Of a DNA stretch of 64,000 nucleotides, positions 18,172 through 26,689 are shown piece after piece; the stretch's first letter is position 1, and every line of letters begins with the position of its first letter. The DNA comes from Candidatus Zymogenaceae bacterium (GTDB taxonomy: Bacteria; Desulfobacterota; Zymogenia; Zymogenales; Zymogenaceae). Made by a program: the position numbers and the translations under genes. The stretch covers positions 62,001-126,000 of the forward strand of contig JAFGAS010000052.1 in NCBI GenBank assembly GCA_016933535.1, written 5' to 3'. The notes under the pieces were generated by a model. That model saw only the letters and a list, made by a program, of their open reading frames with translations, did no database searches and had not been told where the DNA came from.

Positions 18172-18689
18172 GCGACACCGACCAGAGAGAGGTCCTTTGG
18201 GCACCGTGGAGGATCGAGTATATTACCGGGCAGAAAGAGAAGGGGTGTATCTTCTGTAATCGTTTCGCCCTAACCGATGATCGCCGTAATCTGATCCTGG
18301 CCCGGGGTCGGCGATCCTTTGTCATCATGAATAAGTTCCCCTATAATAACGGCCACCTGATGGTGGCGCCGATCAGGCATACGGGGGATTTCAGCAGTCT
18401 CACGGCCGATGAGATCGCCGAAATTTTCGCCTTCGTCCAGGCATTTATGGGTGTCTTTCATAGTGTTATGAAACCGGACGGATTCAATATCGGGCTCAAC
18501 CTCGGTAAAACAGCCGGCGCCGGAGTGGAAGATCACCTGCATGTGCACGTCGTTCCCCGATGGGAGGGCGACACCAACTTTATGCCGGTTATCGGTGAGA
18601 TAAAGGTTATCTCCGAACATATTCAATCGACCTACGATAAGCTGTTGGATGCTTACCGGACAACAAAATTGAGTGAGGAGTCACCATGA
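18168..18689 (+). CDS. HIT-family nucleotide hydrolase/phosphorylase (galT/ApaH-like type)
   Basis: A 173-residue HIT protein with the triad HLHVHVVPRW and a zinc-site pair CIFC near residue 22. This matches the bacterial AP4A phosphorylase/HIT subgroup beginning REVLWAPWRIEYI. The start is TTG 18168, inside the stop of the previous gene and eight bases after a GGGGAG site. A much longer open frame upstream is a shadow over the neighbouring genes. Likely acts on dinucleoside polyphosphates or nucleoside phosphoramidates in the cytoplasm. Confidence 0.92.
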   Translation: MSDTDQREVLWAPWRIEYITGQKEKGCIFCNRFALTDDRRNLILARGRRSFVIMNKFPYNNGHLMVAPIRHTGDFSSLTADEIAEIFAFVQAFMGVFHSVMKPDGFNIGLNLGKTAGAGVEDHLHVHVVPRWEGDTNFMPVIGEIKVISEHIQSTYDKLLDAYRTTKLSEESP

Positions 18690-19075
18690 AGTATATTAAA
18701 ATCATTTTCTTTGCGATCGTCCTCTTTCTTCTCGTGGTTTTTGCCCATTATAATCAGGAGCCGACTTCCCTGATCTTCTTTTCCTACGGGGGCGTGACGT
18801 ATCAATCCTTTGAGCTGCCGCTCTTCGCCTTCTTCTTTATTGCCATACTGATTGCGGTTATTATCGTGTCTCTGCTGGAGGTCGTCGAGCGGGGATCGCT
18901 CAGGATAAAAAACAGAAGACTTCAGAAGGAAAACTCAAAACTTCAGGCCGAACTCACCGCCTGTCAGCAGCGGGAGGTTTCACCGCCCGCCGAGCCGGAA
19001 AAACAAGCCGAACAGCCGGAGCCGTCGGCCCAGGATAAAGAGAAAAAGGGCCCGACTGCGAAAAAGAAGAAGTAA
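18686..19075 (+). CDS. LapA-domain inner-membrane protein
   Basis: A 129-residue protein with two TM helices (about residues 5-22 and 44-66) separated by the NQEPTSLIFFSYGGVTYQSF loop, the pattern of LapA/DUF1049 proteins. In E. coli LapA works with LapB in controlling lipopolysaccharide synthesis. The C-terminal half is a short coiled coil (LQKENSKLQAELTACQQ) and a Lys/Glu/Pro-rich tail. It overlaps the HIT gene by four bases. No lapB lies in this window. Confidence 0.85.
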   Translation: MKYIKIIFFAIVLFLLVVFAHYNQEPTSLIFFSYGGVTYQSFELPLFAFFFIAILIAVIIVSLLEVVERGSLRIKNRRLQKENSKLQAELTACQQREVSPPAEPEKQAEQPEPSAQDKEKKGPTAKKKK

Positions 19076-19183
19076 ATCGATCTGAACGCGGTGGCTTAAG
19101 GAGAATCGAACGTCGGCATTCACCCACGTTAGTTGTACGAGATGGCCGGTACGGCCGCTCTGCGGCCTCTGTCATACATCGAT

Positions 19184-20056
19184 ATGAAATACGAAGGCAT
19201 TGTTATACGCCCCCCCAGCGAAGCGGGAAGCCTCATTCTCCAGGTGACTCTCGGATGCTCCCATAATCGGTGCACCTTCTGTCCCACCTATAAAGGAAAA
19301 CGTTTCAGGATTCGAAGCCTTGAGGAAATCCGGGAGGACTTGGCCTGTGCCTCCCGGTATCGCGGCGTCAAACGGGTTTTCCTGGCCGACGGCGATGCCC
19401 TTATCGTCCCCCGGCGCATGCTGGTGCCCATCATCGAACAGATCAATGCGACATTTCCCGATATCGAGAGGATCGGAGTTTACGGTAATGCCAAGAGTAT
19501 CCTCAAGAAAAGCCCGGAAGAGCTCGATGAATTGAAAAGACTGGGACTCGGCATCGTCTACCTTGGACTGGAGAGCGGTGACCCGCAGGTGCTTGCCGAG
19601 ATTCAGAAGGGAGCGGACGTCAACGCCATGGTAGAGGCAGCGCATCGGATACAGGAGGCCGGCATCTTACTGTCGGTCACGGTGCTTGTCGGGATCGCGG
19701 GGGCGCAGGGTAGTATTAGACATGCCGAACAAACCGGGAAAGTTCTTTCACAGATGAATCCGGACTATATCGGTGCGCTCACCGTGATGGTCGTCCCGGG
19801 CACGGTGCTGGCACAACGGCACGAGAGTGGGGATTATATCCTCCCCGACACCCGGGGCCTTCTTGCGGAACTGGGGGTGATCCTTGCTCATTCCGATGTC
19901 ACGGATTGCCTGTTTACCTCAAACCACGCATCCAACTATCTCCCATTGAGGATTAGGCTGCCGCAGGAGAAAGAACAGGCCCTCTCAATTATCGGACAGG
20001 TCCTTTCCGCCAACAGGACGGACCTCCTCCGACCGGAGCATCTTCGCGGGTTGTAA
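19184..20056 (+). CDS. Radical SAM protein with CX4CX2C cluster motif
   Basis: A 290-residue radical SAM enzyme. The cluster motif is GCSHNRCTFC with Cys at 25, 30 and 33, so it is CX4CX2C rather than the common CX3CX2C, as in a subgroup of HemN/oxidoreductase-like proteins. The fold continues with VFLADGDALI, IGVYGNAKSIL and YLGLESGDPQVL. No cobalamin or second-cluster domain is attached. Substrate unknown. Two upstream in-frame starts exist (19133, 19142), and no strong ribosome site decides between them; I took 19184 because the family usually begins close to this point. It precedes the cyclase-like gene by 18 bases. Confidence 0.8.
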   Translation: MKYEGIVIRPPSEAGSLILQVTLGCSHNRCTFCPTYKGKRFRIRSLEEIREDLACASRYRGVKRVFLADGDALIVPRRMLVPIIEQINATFPDIERIGVYGNAKSILKKSPEELDELKRLGLGIVYLGLESGDPQVLAEIQKGADVNAMVEAAHRIQEAGILLSVTVLVGIAGAQGSIRHAEQTGKVLSQMNPDYIGALTVMVVPGTVLAQRHESGDYILPDTRGLLAELGVILAHSDVTDCLFTSNHASNYLPLRIRLPQEKEQALSIIGQVLSANRTDLLRPEHLRGL

Positions 20057-20074
20057 AGGATAATCAAACCGTCT

Positions 20075-23000
20075 ATGGAATCGGACTTCAGAGATCAGCT
20101 CCTCGATAAAAGGGCGGCCCTTTTTGAGGGTATCCTCGCATATGTTCGTCAAAAAGGGATACCGGGAAAGGATCTCTGGAGCCTTAAACGCGATTCGGTT
20201 CGCTTCTGTTTGGGCGAGTCCGACTATGATATAAAGATTCCCTTCATCTTCGGCGGGGGAAGCGAAGAGATCTTCGAAGAGGCGACCAGGGAACTGGCCT
20301 CTCTCATGAAAGGCCGTCTTGAACCGTCGATGCTCTACGACAATCACGGATCGATCATGATCCCGGTGCTGGACGAGCGGGTGAAGCTGCTGCCGAAGGG
20401 CTATCGGGTCGTCGGCGAGTTCAAGAACCGGCTCGAAACCGAGATCGCCGTCTCTACCGTCTATTCCGATCCCCTGATCGATGCGGGGCTCATCTCCAGC
20501 TGGTTTTCCTCCACGCTCCACGGACGCCGGTTTATATCGGAACTCTTTCGCATCTATAAAAAAGCGATCGAGGAAGAGATGCACCTCGGCGGGTCCGAGA
20601 GGACATCTTTACTCATTCACCTGGCGGTTTCCTGCCTCCTTGGAGAAAAAAAGGAGGTCATCAAGGGGGTGACGATCCGGGGAATATCGTACGAGAAGCT
20701 GGAGCGATCGATCAGCATCCTTTACTCCAACATTGTACGCGCGGTTATCACCGAGATCCTTTCGGCCTTCAAGGGAAAACGACTTTCCTATGATTTCAGG
20801 GAGATGGAATACATCCTCCTTTCCACGACGAGCCCGCTGTTCATCCTGAATATCAAGAGCGCGGTTCTCGGCAGTGACCTTAACCCGTATAATCTCACGC
20901 CCAAAATAGCCGCACGTCTGGAAGACGTCTATGATCAGGCTGCCCGCACGGCCCATACCATTATCGACCTGACCAGGGGGATGGCCGATCGGATCATCGA
21001 GGATAAAAAGCTGACCGAGCTCATCATCGAGTTCCATAACCTCGGTTCGTTTCGAGATGATATCCTGGACTACCTCATTTCCTATGACAATCAGAAGGAG
21101 GGCATCCATATTCTCTTTTCGGAGATTGCCCAGGACGATAAATTATTGAGGGCCCTGTGGGAGGATTCGAAGATCGCCTCCCAGGTGGAGACGGGCCTTT
21201 CGGACCTGATCGACCGATTCCGGCGGGACGAGGGGCGGGTCAATAAGATCAAAAAGATCATGACCAATTTCAAGACCCACCGCAGGTGGGGGCTCATACG
21301 GCTCTTTTCCGTCGGTAAGGAGACGCTCATCTTCCAGATCTCCGAGATCGTCAGGCGTTACATTGTCTATCGAATGGACTGCGGATATGACTCTTACTTC
21401 GCCGCGACAAAAAGGCTTCTCGAAAACAGGAAACGACAGCTTCCCCTCAAGGAGCTGATCAGAGAATATGACGGGGGGAGGCTCTATCGTTTTGCCGGTG
21501 ACCACAAGATATTCCTCGTCAAGACCGAGGAAATGAAAGAGGGACACCTCTTTGTTGATCTGAAAGGATTCACCAAGCGGACGAAACGATCGGGAAGCCA
21601 CGTTATGGCCGACTTCCTGAAAAACGAGTTTTTCCTGCCGATTTTAACGGCCGCCAAGCGATACCACCTCAAGATCGGCAGGGAACCTACCCTCGGTATT
21701 GAGCTTAATAATCTCCTCGGTGATGCGATATCGTTCTCGGGAAATATCGTGGCTATTGTGGAGCTGGCAAAAGAGATACAGATTATCACCTCCGAATACA
21801 AGAGAGAGCTGCTCAAAAAAAATCCCGATTTCGACGAAAAAGTCCTCCGCGAGCGCCTGCTGGCCGGCTATAAAAGCGATCTTATCAAGATTACGAAGGA
21901 GAAAAAGGGACTTATCGATACGATCAAGGCGCTGGATAGTATCATCGAATCCAAGCGTTCGATGTCTCCGCAGGCGATGCTGGAGGCCCAGATGAGGCTA
22001 TTCGACGAGACGATTCAGGACCGTATCAACTCGATCACGATCATATCGCAGAAGATCAAGGACGCGGGAAAAGACCCCCAGAGGGACAAGTATCTCGTCC
22101 ACGAAACGGAAATCAGGGAACAGCTCTCCCAGATTAAGGCCTCCCGGGACGAACTGGTCGAGCAAGTTGAAAAACAGGACCTCGTGAAACGCTCCAAGGA
22201 GTACTATACGGAGATTTGCCAGGACGAGCTCAATCAAATCAATCGTCTCAAGGGAATGCTCGCCGATATTCAAATGAAACAACGGGAGATAACTCAGGAC
22301 TACTATGAGCGGGTCGGGGAGATATCTGACCTCGGCGTGAATACGGGCTTATATATCTCGTACGGCGGCGTATCGGAGGTAATCATGCTCTACGACGACC
22401 TCTGGGGCGATATCAAGGTAAACATAGCGGACAAAATCAACGAGGCTTCCCGGGGGTCGCAACGTAACAAGAACATCAAAAAGCGAGTAGAACGTTTTAT
22501 CGAGAAGAAAAGGATGGAGGCCCATAACCCTAATCTGGTCTATCCGTTTGACGTGATTGTCGGCAATACACTGTCCATCATACTGCCGCTTGATGAAGAA
22601 GGCGACCGATTTATGAGGCCTGTAACCGACACCCTTGGGTACGATCGGGCCGATCTCTTAAAGGATGGGATGGGGGTGGTGGATCCCAACTCTTCTCTCG
22701 TGATGTCCGTCGGCGGCGGGGAACTTCTGGATGAGGGATTTGTTTCCGAGAGCACGGATATCTACAACCTGGGGGAGGCCCTGTCCGAGGATGCGTTGAG
22801 GGAGTATATCAGGGGAAGCCGGGAGCGGTTCTATTTCTTTGACAGGCGCATTCAGCGCCGGGAACTCAATCCGGAGTTCAACAAGATCTTTGCCTATGAC
22901 GGTACGGAGATATACCTGATATTCGGGGTGGAACAGCAAGGTGAAGGCAGGCACGTGGAAATGTTCCGATATGCCGGTATTCTCGATTACGCCGGTACGC

Positions 23001-23143
23001 TGAAACGAGAGGTTACCGAGGTCTACGAGATTATTCGGCCCGATTCCCTCTTCTATCTCTTTATTATGGACCGGTACTTCGAAAAATGGTACAAGGCCTC
23101 GCGGAGCGTTCAAGACGTACGCGAGGGGCTGCTGGGGACGTAA
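20075..23143 (+). CDS. Large protein with a class III nucleotidyl-cyclase-like domain split by a coiled-coil insertion
   Basis: A 1022-residue soluble protein not recognised as a whole. Residues 1-480 are helical with no known domain seen. At about 490 the segment LFVDLKGFTKRT matches the first metal-binding strand of class III cyclases (D495), and NNLLGDAISFSGN matches the second (D550). Residues about 575-745 are a long charged coiled coil. After it, LGVNTGLYISYGG resembles the cyclase GIxxG strand, and YDDLWGDIKVNIADKI the terminal VNxAxR motif with N783 present but Arg replaced by Lys787 (another N789-x3-R793 follows). The adenine-selecting Lys before GD is Asn here. So the fold seems present, catalysis uncertain. 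It may be coupled to the radical SAM gene. Confidence 0.6.
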   Translation: MESDFRDQLLDKRAALFEGILAYVRQKGIPGKDLWSLKRDSVRFCLGESDYDIKIPFIFGGGSEEIFEEATRELASLMKGRLEPSMLYDNHGSIMIPVLDERVKLLPKGYRVVGEFKNRLETEIAVSTVYSDPLIDAGLISSWFSSTLHGRRFISELFRIYKKAIEEEMHLGGSERTSLLIHLAVSCLLGEKKEVIKGVTIRGISYEKLERSISILYSNIVRAVITEILSAFKGKRLSYDFREMEYILLSTTSPLFILNIKSAVLGSDLNPYNLTPKIAARLEDVYDQAARTAHTIIDLTRGMADRIIEDKKLTELIIEFHNLGSFRDDILDYLISYDNQKEGIHILFSEIAQDDKLLRALWEDSKIASQVETGLSDLIDRFRRDEGRVNKIKKIMTNFKTHRRWGLIRLFSVGKETLIFQISEIVRRYIVYRMDCGYDSYFAATKRLLENRKRQLPLKELIREYDGGRLYRFAGDHKIFLVKTEEMKEGHLFVDLKGFTKRTKRSGSHVMADFLKNEFFLPILTAAKRYHLKIGREPTLGIELNNLLGDAISFSGNIVAIVELAKEIQIITSEYKRELLKKNPDFDEKVLRERLLAGYKSDLIKITKEKKGLIDTIKALDSIIESKRSMSPQAMLEAQMRLFDETIQDRINSITIISQKIKDAGKDPQRDKYLVHETEIREQLSQIKASRDELVEQVEKQDLVKRSKEYYTEICQDELNQINRLKGMLADIQMKQREITQDYYERVGEISDLGVNTGLYISYGGVSEVIMLYDDLWGDIKVNIADKINEASRGSQRNKNIKKRVERFIEKKRMEAHNPNLVYPFDVIVGNTLSIILPLDEEGDRFMRPVTDTLGYDRADLLKDGMGVVDPNSSLVMSVGGGELLDEGFVSESTDIYNLGEALSEDALREYIRGSRERFYFFDRRIQRRELNPEFNKIFAYDGTEIYLIFGVEQQGEGRHVEMFRYAGILDYAGTLKREVTEVYEIIRPDSLFYLFIMDRYFEKWYKASRSVQDVREGLLGT

Positions 23144-23200
23144 CAGGCCCCCGGGGTAGTCGATTCTATGGAAACCCCAACGGGACAAACCGAGATAAGA

Positions 23201-23280
23201 AATTAAGGGGATACCATACTTAATCAACAGACTGTCAATTTAAGATAGAAAACAGTAATTAAGTGTGGTGGCCCTTAATT
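23201..23280. repeat. REP-like palindromic element, copy 1 (full)
   Basis: Outer arms of 23-24 bases (23201-23224 and 23258-23280) are imperfect inverted repeats beginning AATTAAGGG, with three mismatches and one gap. The core reads ...TTTAAGATAGAAAACAG. The same architecture and similar core recur at 27878-27955, and partial copies at 24487 and 26581. It lies directly before the first URO-D gene. Confidence 0.75.
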
Positions 23281-23316
23281 CTCAAATACCCGATTACCCG
23301 ATAACGGAGAGGCACT

Positions 23317-24483
23317 ATGGACCCCACCGAACGCGTGATGGCCGCCATTGACGGCCGCCAGACCGACCGTGTTGCGACTTTTTCATATTACCTCGACTAC
23401 GGCCCGGTTCAACAGGTCCTCGGCAAATCGCTCATCGGCAAGTCGTTTTTTATGATGAATCCGGTGTCAGGTTTCTTCCTCGACCGTTGGGGCAAACGCC
23501 TCTCGGGAATCATGCTCTATCCCTTGCTCGATATCATGATGGCACAGAGCGTCGACGCTGCGATCAGGCTCGGCTTCGATTCGGTGGTGGGGCTGTTTGA
23601 GCGGATGCTCATGCTCTGGGACGGCAAGACGATGGCGCGGGTAACGGGCTCTTTCTATGATATCGTCGACGACGGCCACGGAAATTCCTGGTACATGTAC
23701 CGGGGTCCGGCCTTCACGTCGCGGGAGGAGTACGAGGCGTGGCCCCATTTCCCCGATCTTGACGACCTCGCCCAGCAGACATACCGGTTTTTCACCAAGA
23801 TCGTCAAGAAATACGGAGATAATATCTGTATCCTTGGACAGGCCGCCTTCGGCATCCACGAGACGATGCTCTGGTCGTTCGGCTTTGAGCGGATGCCGGT
23901 CTTCATCAGGAGAGAGCCCGAGATGATCAGGCGCTTTACGGCCTATCTCGAAGATCTTATTATGAAGACGAACATGGCCATGATGGACGCGGGGGTCAAA
24001 GTCATATTTGACGGCGACGACATGGCGTTTAAGACCGGCCCGATGATGAATCCGAAGCTCGCCGACGAACTCTTCGGGCCGTCGTACCGGCGCATCACCA
24101 AGGCCGTGCACGACCGGGGGGGCAAGATCCTGCTCCATTCGTGCGGCGACAACACAAAGATGTTCGATAGTATCATCGAGTGGGGCTTTGACGGCGGCCA
24201 CGCCTACGAAAACACCTCCAACGTGGATATCTACCGCGAGAAGGAGGTGCACGGCGACCGCTTTACCATCGTCGGCGGGGTCGGCGTGGACTACCTGCTG
24301 ACGCCCCGCTCCAGGCCCGAGGAGGTCGTCGCCGAGACGAAGAAGCTCATCAAGGCCCTGGGCCCCGGCGGCCGGTTTCTCATCGGCCCCGTCCACGACC
24401 ACCCGGACATGGACATGGAAAAGGTCAAGGTCATGCTTGAGACGGTCTGGGAGCACGGGAAGTATCCGATCGCGATAAAATGA
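23317..24483 (+). CDS. Uroporphyrinogen decarboxylase family protein, paralogue 1
   Basis: A 388-residue URO-D superfamily TIM-barrel protein. True HemE is less likely: the layout is that of corrinoid or CoM methyltransferase-like members. The zinc-ligand segment ILLHSCGDN and the following FDGGHAYENTSNVD are visible, but the last cysteine typical of MtbA/MtaA is not; the end reads IGPVHDHPDMD. Such proteins move methyl groups or act on methoxylated compounds in anaerobes. No corrinoid protein is adjacent. The ATG at 23317 has GGAGAGG upstream. It is paralogous to the gene at 26690, more than half identical by eye, the two flanking a CoA-transferase gene. Confidence 0.85.
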   Translation: MDPTERVMAAIDGRQTDRVATFSYYLDYGPVQQVLGKSLIGKSFFMMNPVSGFFLDRWGKRLSGIMLYPLLDIMMAQSVDAAIRLGFDSVVGLFERMLMLWDGKTMARVTGSFYDIVDDGHGNSWYMYRGPAFTSREEYEAWPHFPDLDDLAQQTYRFFTKIVKKYGDNICILGQAAFGIHETMLWSFGFERMPVFIRREPEMIRRFTAYLEDLIMKTNMAMMDAGVKVIFDGDDMAFKTGPMMNPKLADELFGPSYRRITKAVHDRGGKILLHSCGDNTKMFDSIIEWGFDGGHAYENTSNVDIYREKEVHGDRFTIVGGVGVDYLLTPRSRPEEVVAETKKLIKALGPGGRFLIGPVHDHPDMDMEKVKVMLETVWEHGKYPIAIK

Positions 24484-24486
24484 TTC

Positions 24487-24515
24487 AAAGAATTCCGGTG
24501 ACACCATACCTGATT
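24487..24515. repeat. REP-like element, partial copy 2
   Basis: The stretch AAAGAATTCCGGTGACACC followed by ATACCTGATT resembles one arm of the element at 23201 and the partial copy at 26581 (about three quarters identical). It starts three bases after the stop of URO-D paralogue 1. Confidence 0.55.
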
Positions 24516-24669
24516 GTCACTTCTGTTTCCCGCCGGGGATGAGTAAAATCAAGTATTGTGCTACCAAAAAATCTGGAACGTAAGCGGCGCGCTATCGAAC
24601 AGGAGATCGTCTGGTAAGCCCGGTACTGGGGGAGAGCCAACGGATCACCTGCACCCGGTAAAAACCACC

Positions 24670-24687
24670 GGCAAGCTTCGTCTTGCC
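24670..24687. other. Short perfect hairpin in convergent intergenic region
   Basis: GGCAAG (24670-24675) and CTTGCC (24682-24687) enclose a six-base loop. No T-run follows. The rest of 24516-24718 shows no gene; a short frame reading LPKNLERKRRAIEQEIVW before a stop could be a relic of a lost gene but is too short to assign. Confidence 0.4.
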
Positions 24688-24718
24688 CGACGCTACCGGC
24701 AGCCGTAAATAGCAAGAA

Positions 24719-24750
24719 GGACGGCCCGTTGGACCGTCCCTCTTTTCTTG
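24719..24750. terminator. Bidirectional intrinsic terminator
   Basis: GGACGG (24719-24724) pairs with CCGTCC (24734-24739); the plus side continues CTCTTTTCTT and the minus side TTCTTGC. It separates the convergent URO-D and CoA-transferase genes and can serve both. Confidence 0.7.
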
Positions 24751-24772
24751 ATACATGGGCGAAATTGACGGG

Positions 24773-26074
24773 CTATATCAGGCCGGCTTCTTTCGCCTCC
24801 CTCTTGAGGTCCTCCCGGAACTCCGGGTGGGCAATCTTGATCATCTCGCTGACCCGCTTGGGGATGCTCTCCAGCCACAGGTTGGCCACGCCGTACTCCG
24901 TGACGATGTACTGGATGTCGGAGCGGGGCGTGGTGATGACGGTTCCGGGCTTGAAGTTGCACACGATCTTGGAGACCTTGCCGCTCTTGGTCTGGGCGGT
25001 GGAGGCGGTTGCCAGGAAGTTCATGCCGCCCTTGGAGGCGTTAGCGCCCCGGACGTAGTCCGCCTGGCCGCCGGTGCCGCTGTACTGGACGTGGCCGATG
25101 GACTCGGAGGCGCACTGGCCGGTGAGGTCGGCGGTCAGAATGTTGTTGATGGCGACCATGTTGTCGTTCTTGTAGACGGTGAAGGGACTGTTGACATAGG
25201 TGATCGGGGCAAACTCGAACATGGGATTGTTGTCCAGGTACTTGTAGAGATCCCTACTGCCAACGGAAAACGCACAGAGGTGCTTGCCCGTGTGGAAGTT
25301 TTTCCTTCTCCCGTTGATGACTCCCTTTAGGGCCATCTTGTACATACCGTTGGTGAACATCTCGGTATGGACACCCAAGTCTTTCTTGCTATCCAGCATG
25401 TTCACCACGGCGTCGGACACTGCCCCGAGGCCGCACTGGATCGTGGCCCCGTCGGGTATGCGCTCGGCGATAAGCTCGCCGATCTTGCGCTCCTCGTCGC
25501 TTATGGGCATCTCGGGGATTTCGGCGATGGGATGGTCGTTTTCGACGATGCAAGTAACGTCGTCCACATGAATGAAGGCCTGACGTCCGAGGACCCGTGG
25601 CGTCTCTTTGTTGACCTGGACGATGACGGTTTTTGCATACCGTGTACCGATGTCCCCGTTATAGACCCCTATCGGCCCAAAGCTCATATACCCATAATCG
25701 TCGGGACTGGAAACCTCGATCATGTAGATATTGCTTTGTATTTTCCTGACGATATGATCGCCCAGGGAAAAATGGTAGGACATCTGCTCAACGTTGCCTT
25801 CCTTTGCGAATGCCCGCTCCATGGGGCCCAGGAAGATGGAATAGAAACCGATGTGCCCCTTGTACTCCGCCTTGAACAGGTCGTAGGGGTACATCGAGAG
25901 GCCGGACGTGAAGATGACGTCCTTGAGCTCGTCCTTGCGCTTACAGATCGCATTGACGATGTCAATCGGTTGGCTCGGCCCCCCGGGCATTGAGATGTTG
26001 TCACCGGATTTAACGAGGGCTGCCGCCTGATCAGCGGTAACCAGCTTCTTTTTGTACGTTTCCTGCCAATCCAT
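24773..26074 (-). CDS. Acetyl-CoA hydrolase/CoA-transferase family protein (4-hydroxybutyrate CoA-transferase-like)
   Basis: A 433-residue class I CoA-transferase of the acetate/4-hydroxybutyrate type. It swaps CoA between acyl-CoA and a carboxylate through a glutamyl-CoA thioester. The catalytic glutamate should be in the LGVHTEMFTNGM segment; the C-terminal motifs GTGGQADYVRGA, TPRSDIQYIVTEYGVANLWL and HPEFREDL are diagnostic. Length matches the family. The ATG at 26074 has AGGAG 12 bases upstream. It is transcribed toward URO-D paralogue 1 from the 615-base space at 26075-26689. The acyl substrate is unknown; fermentation or syntrophic fatty-acid metabolism is plausible. Confidence 0.92.
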   Translation of the reverse strand: MDWQETYKKKLVTADQAAALVKSGDNISMPGGPSQPIDIVNAICKRKDELKDVIFTSGLSMYPYDLFKAEYKGHIGFYSIFLGPMERAFAKEGNVEQMSYHFSLGDHIVRKIQSNIYMIEVSSPDDYGYMSFGPIGVYNGDIGTRYAKTVIVQVNKETPRVLGRQAFIHVDDVTCIVENDHPIAEIPEMPISDEERKIGELIAERIPDGATIQCGLGAVSDAVVNMLDSKKDLGVHTEMFTNGMYKMALKGVINGRRKNFHTGKHLCAFSVGSRDLYKYLDNNPMFEFAPITYVNSPFTVYKNDNMVAINNILTADLTGQCASESIGHVQYSGTGGQADYVRGANASKGGMNFLATASTAQTKSGKVSKIVCNFKPGTVITTPRSDIQYIVTEYGVANLWLESIPKRVSEMIKIAHPEFREDLKREAKEAGLI

Positions 26075-26301
26075 AGTTCATTCACTCCTATACGAGGATA
26101 AAGATTGCTGACGGTAGGGGACCGGCATGGAAGGGAAGAATAGAAAAGGGGAAGGCCGCGATATCGCGGCGGGTAGGCTATAGATAGGGGACAACACTAT
26201 CATCATGGTAGATCCGTCTTTGCGAGAATCGGTATAGTATAACGGGATAATCAGGAATAACCGTGATAGTTTGTGACGGATATACCACCGATGAAGATAA
26301 T

Positions 26302-26314
26302 GTATACAGTATAC
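26302..26314. promoter_or_regulatory. Palindrome GTATAC-A-GTATAC upstream of the CoA-transferase gene
   Basis: Two copies of the self-complementary GTATAC are separated by one base, giving a 13-base palindrome about 230 bases before the CoA-transferase start. It could be an operator. The rest of the A/T-rich space 26075-26580 shows no gene and no convincing promoter. Confidence 0.35.
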
Positions 26315-26580
26315 GCCCTTGACTAGCAAGAGAAAAGTTAATCCATTGTCATTTTTTATACGGGGCATGTGTAAACGGGGGAGGAATCGTAATAAGGCGG
26401 GCCATCGAAACGACTCGCAACTACGGTACATAACCGTTTCCTTATCGTCCCTATATGTTTGATTTATAGACATTCTTTCAATTTAATGATAGGATTTTTT
26501 TATGAACAGACAGACACAGACGAGGTTAGATTGGGTTGGGCCGTGACCGGAAAGACGGAATGAATAATTCAGGTGATCCC

Positions 26581-26617
26581 AAAGAATTTTGGTGGCACTA
26601 TACTTCGAATTAGTGTA
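26581..26617. repeat. REP-like element, partial copy 3
   Basis: AAAGAATTTTGGTGGCACT followed by ATACTTCGAATTAGTGTA matches the partial copy at 24487 in most positions and the arm of the 23201 element more loosely. It lies 73 bases before URO-D paralogue 2. Confidence 0.5.
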
Positions 26618-26689
26618 TCTTCAATGTAATTAGGTATCCTATCGCCGGAACTCGCATCCTCTTTTTCCCGTCACACAAAAGGATTATCC

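Noticed and set aside
24516..24718. Possible relic coding sequence (LPKNLERKRRAIEQEIVW) after URO-D paralogue 1
   Set aside because: Only 18 residues before a stop, too short to assign or to call a pseudogene.
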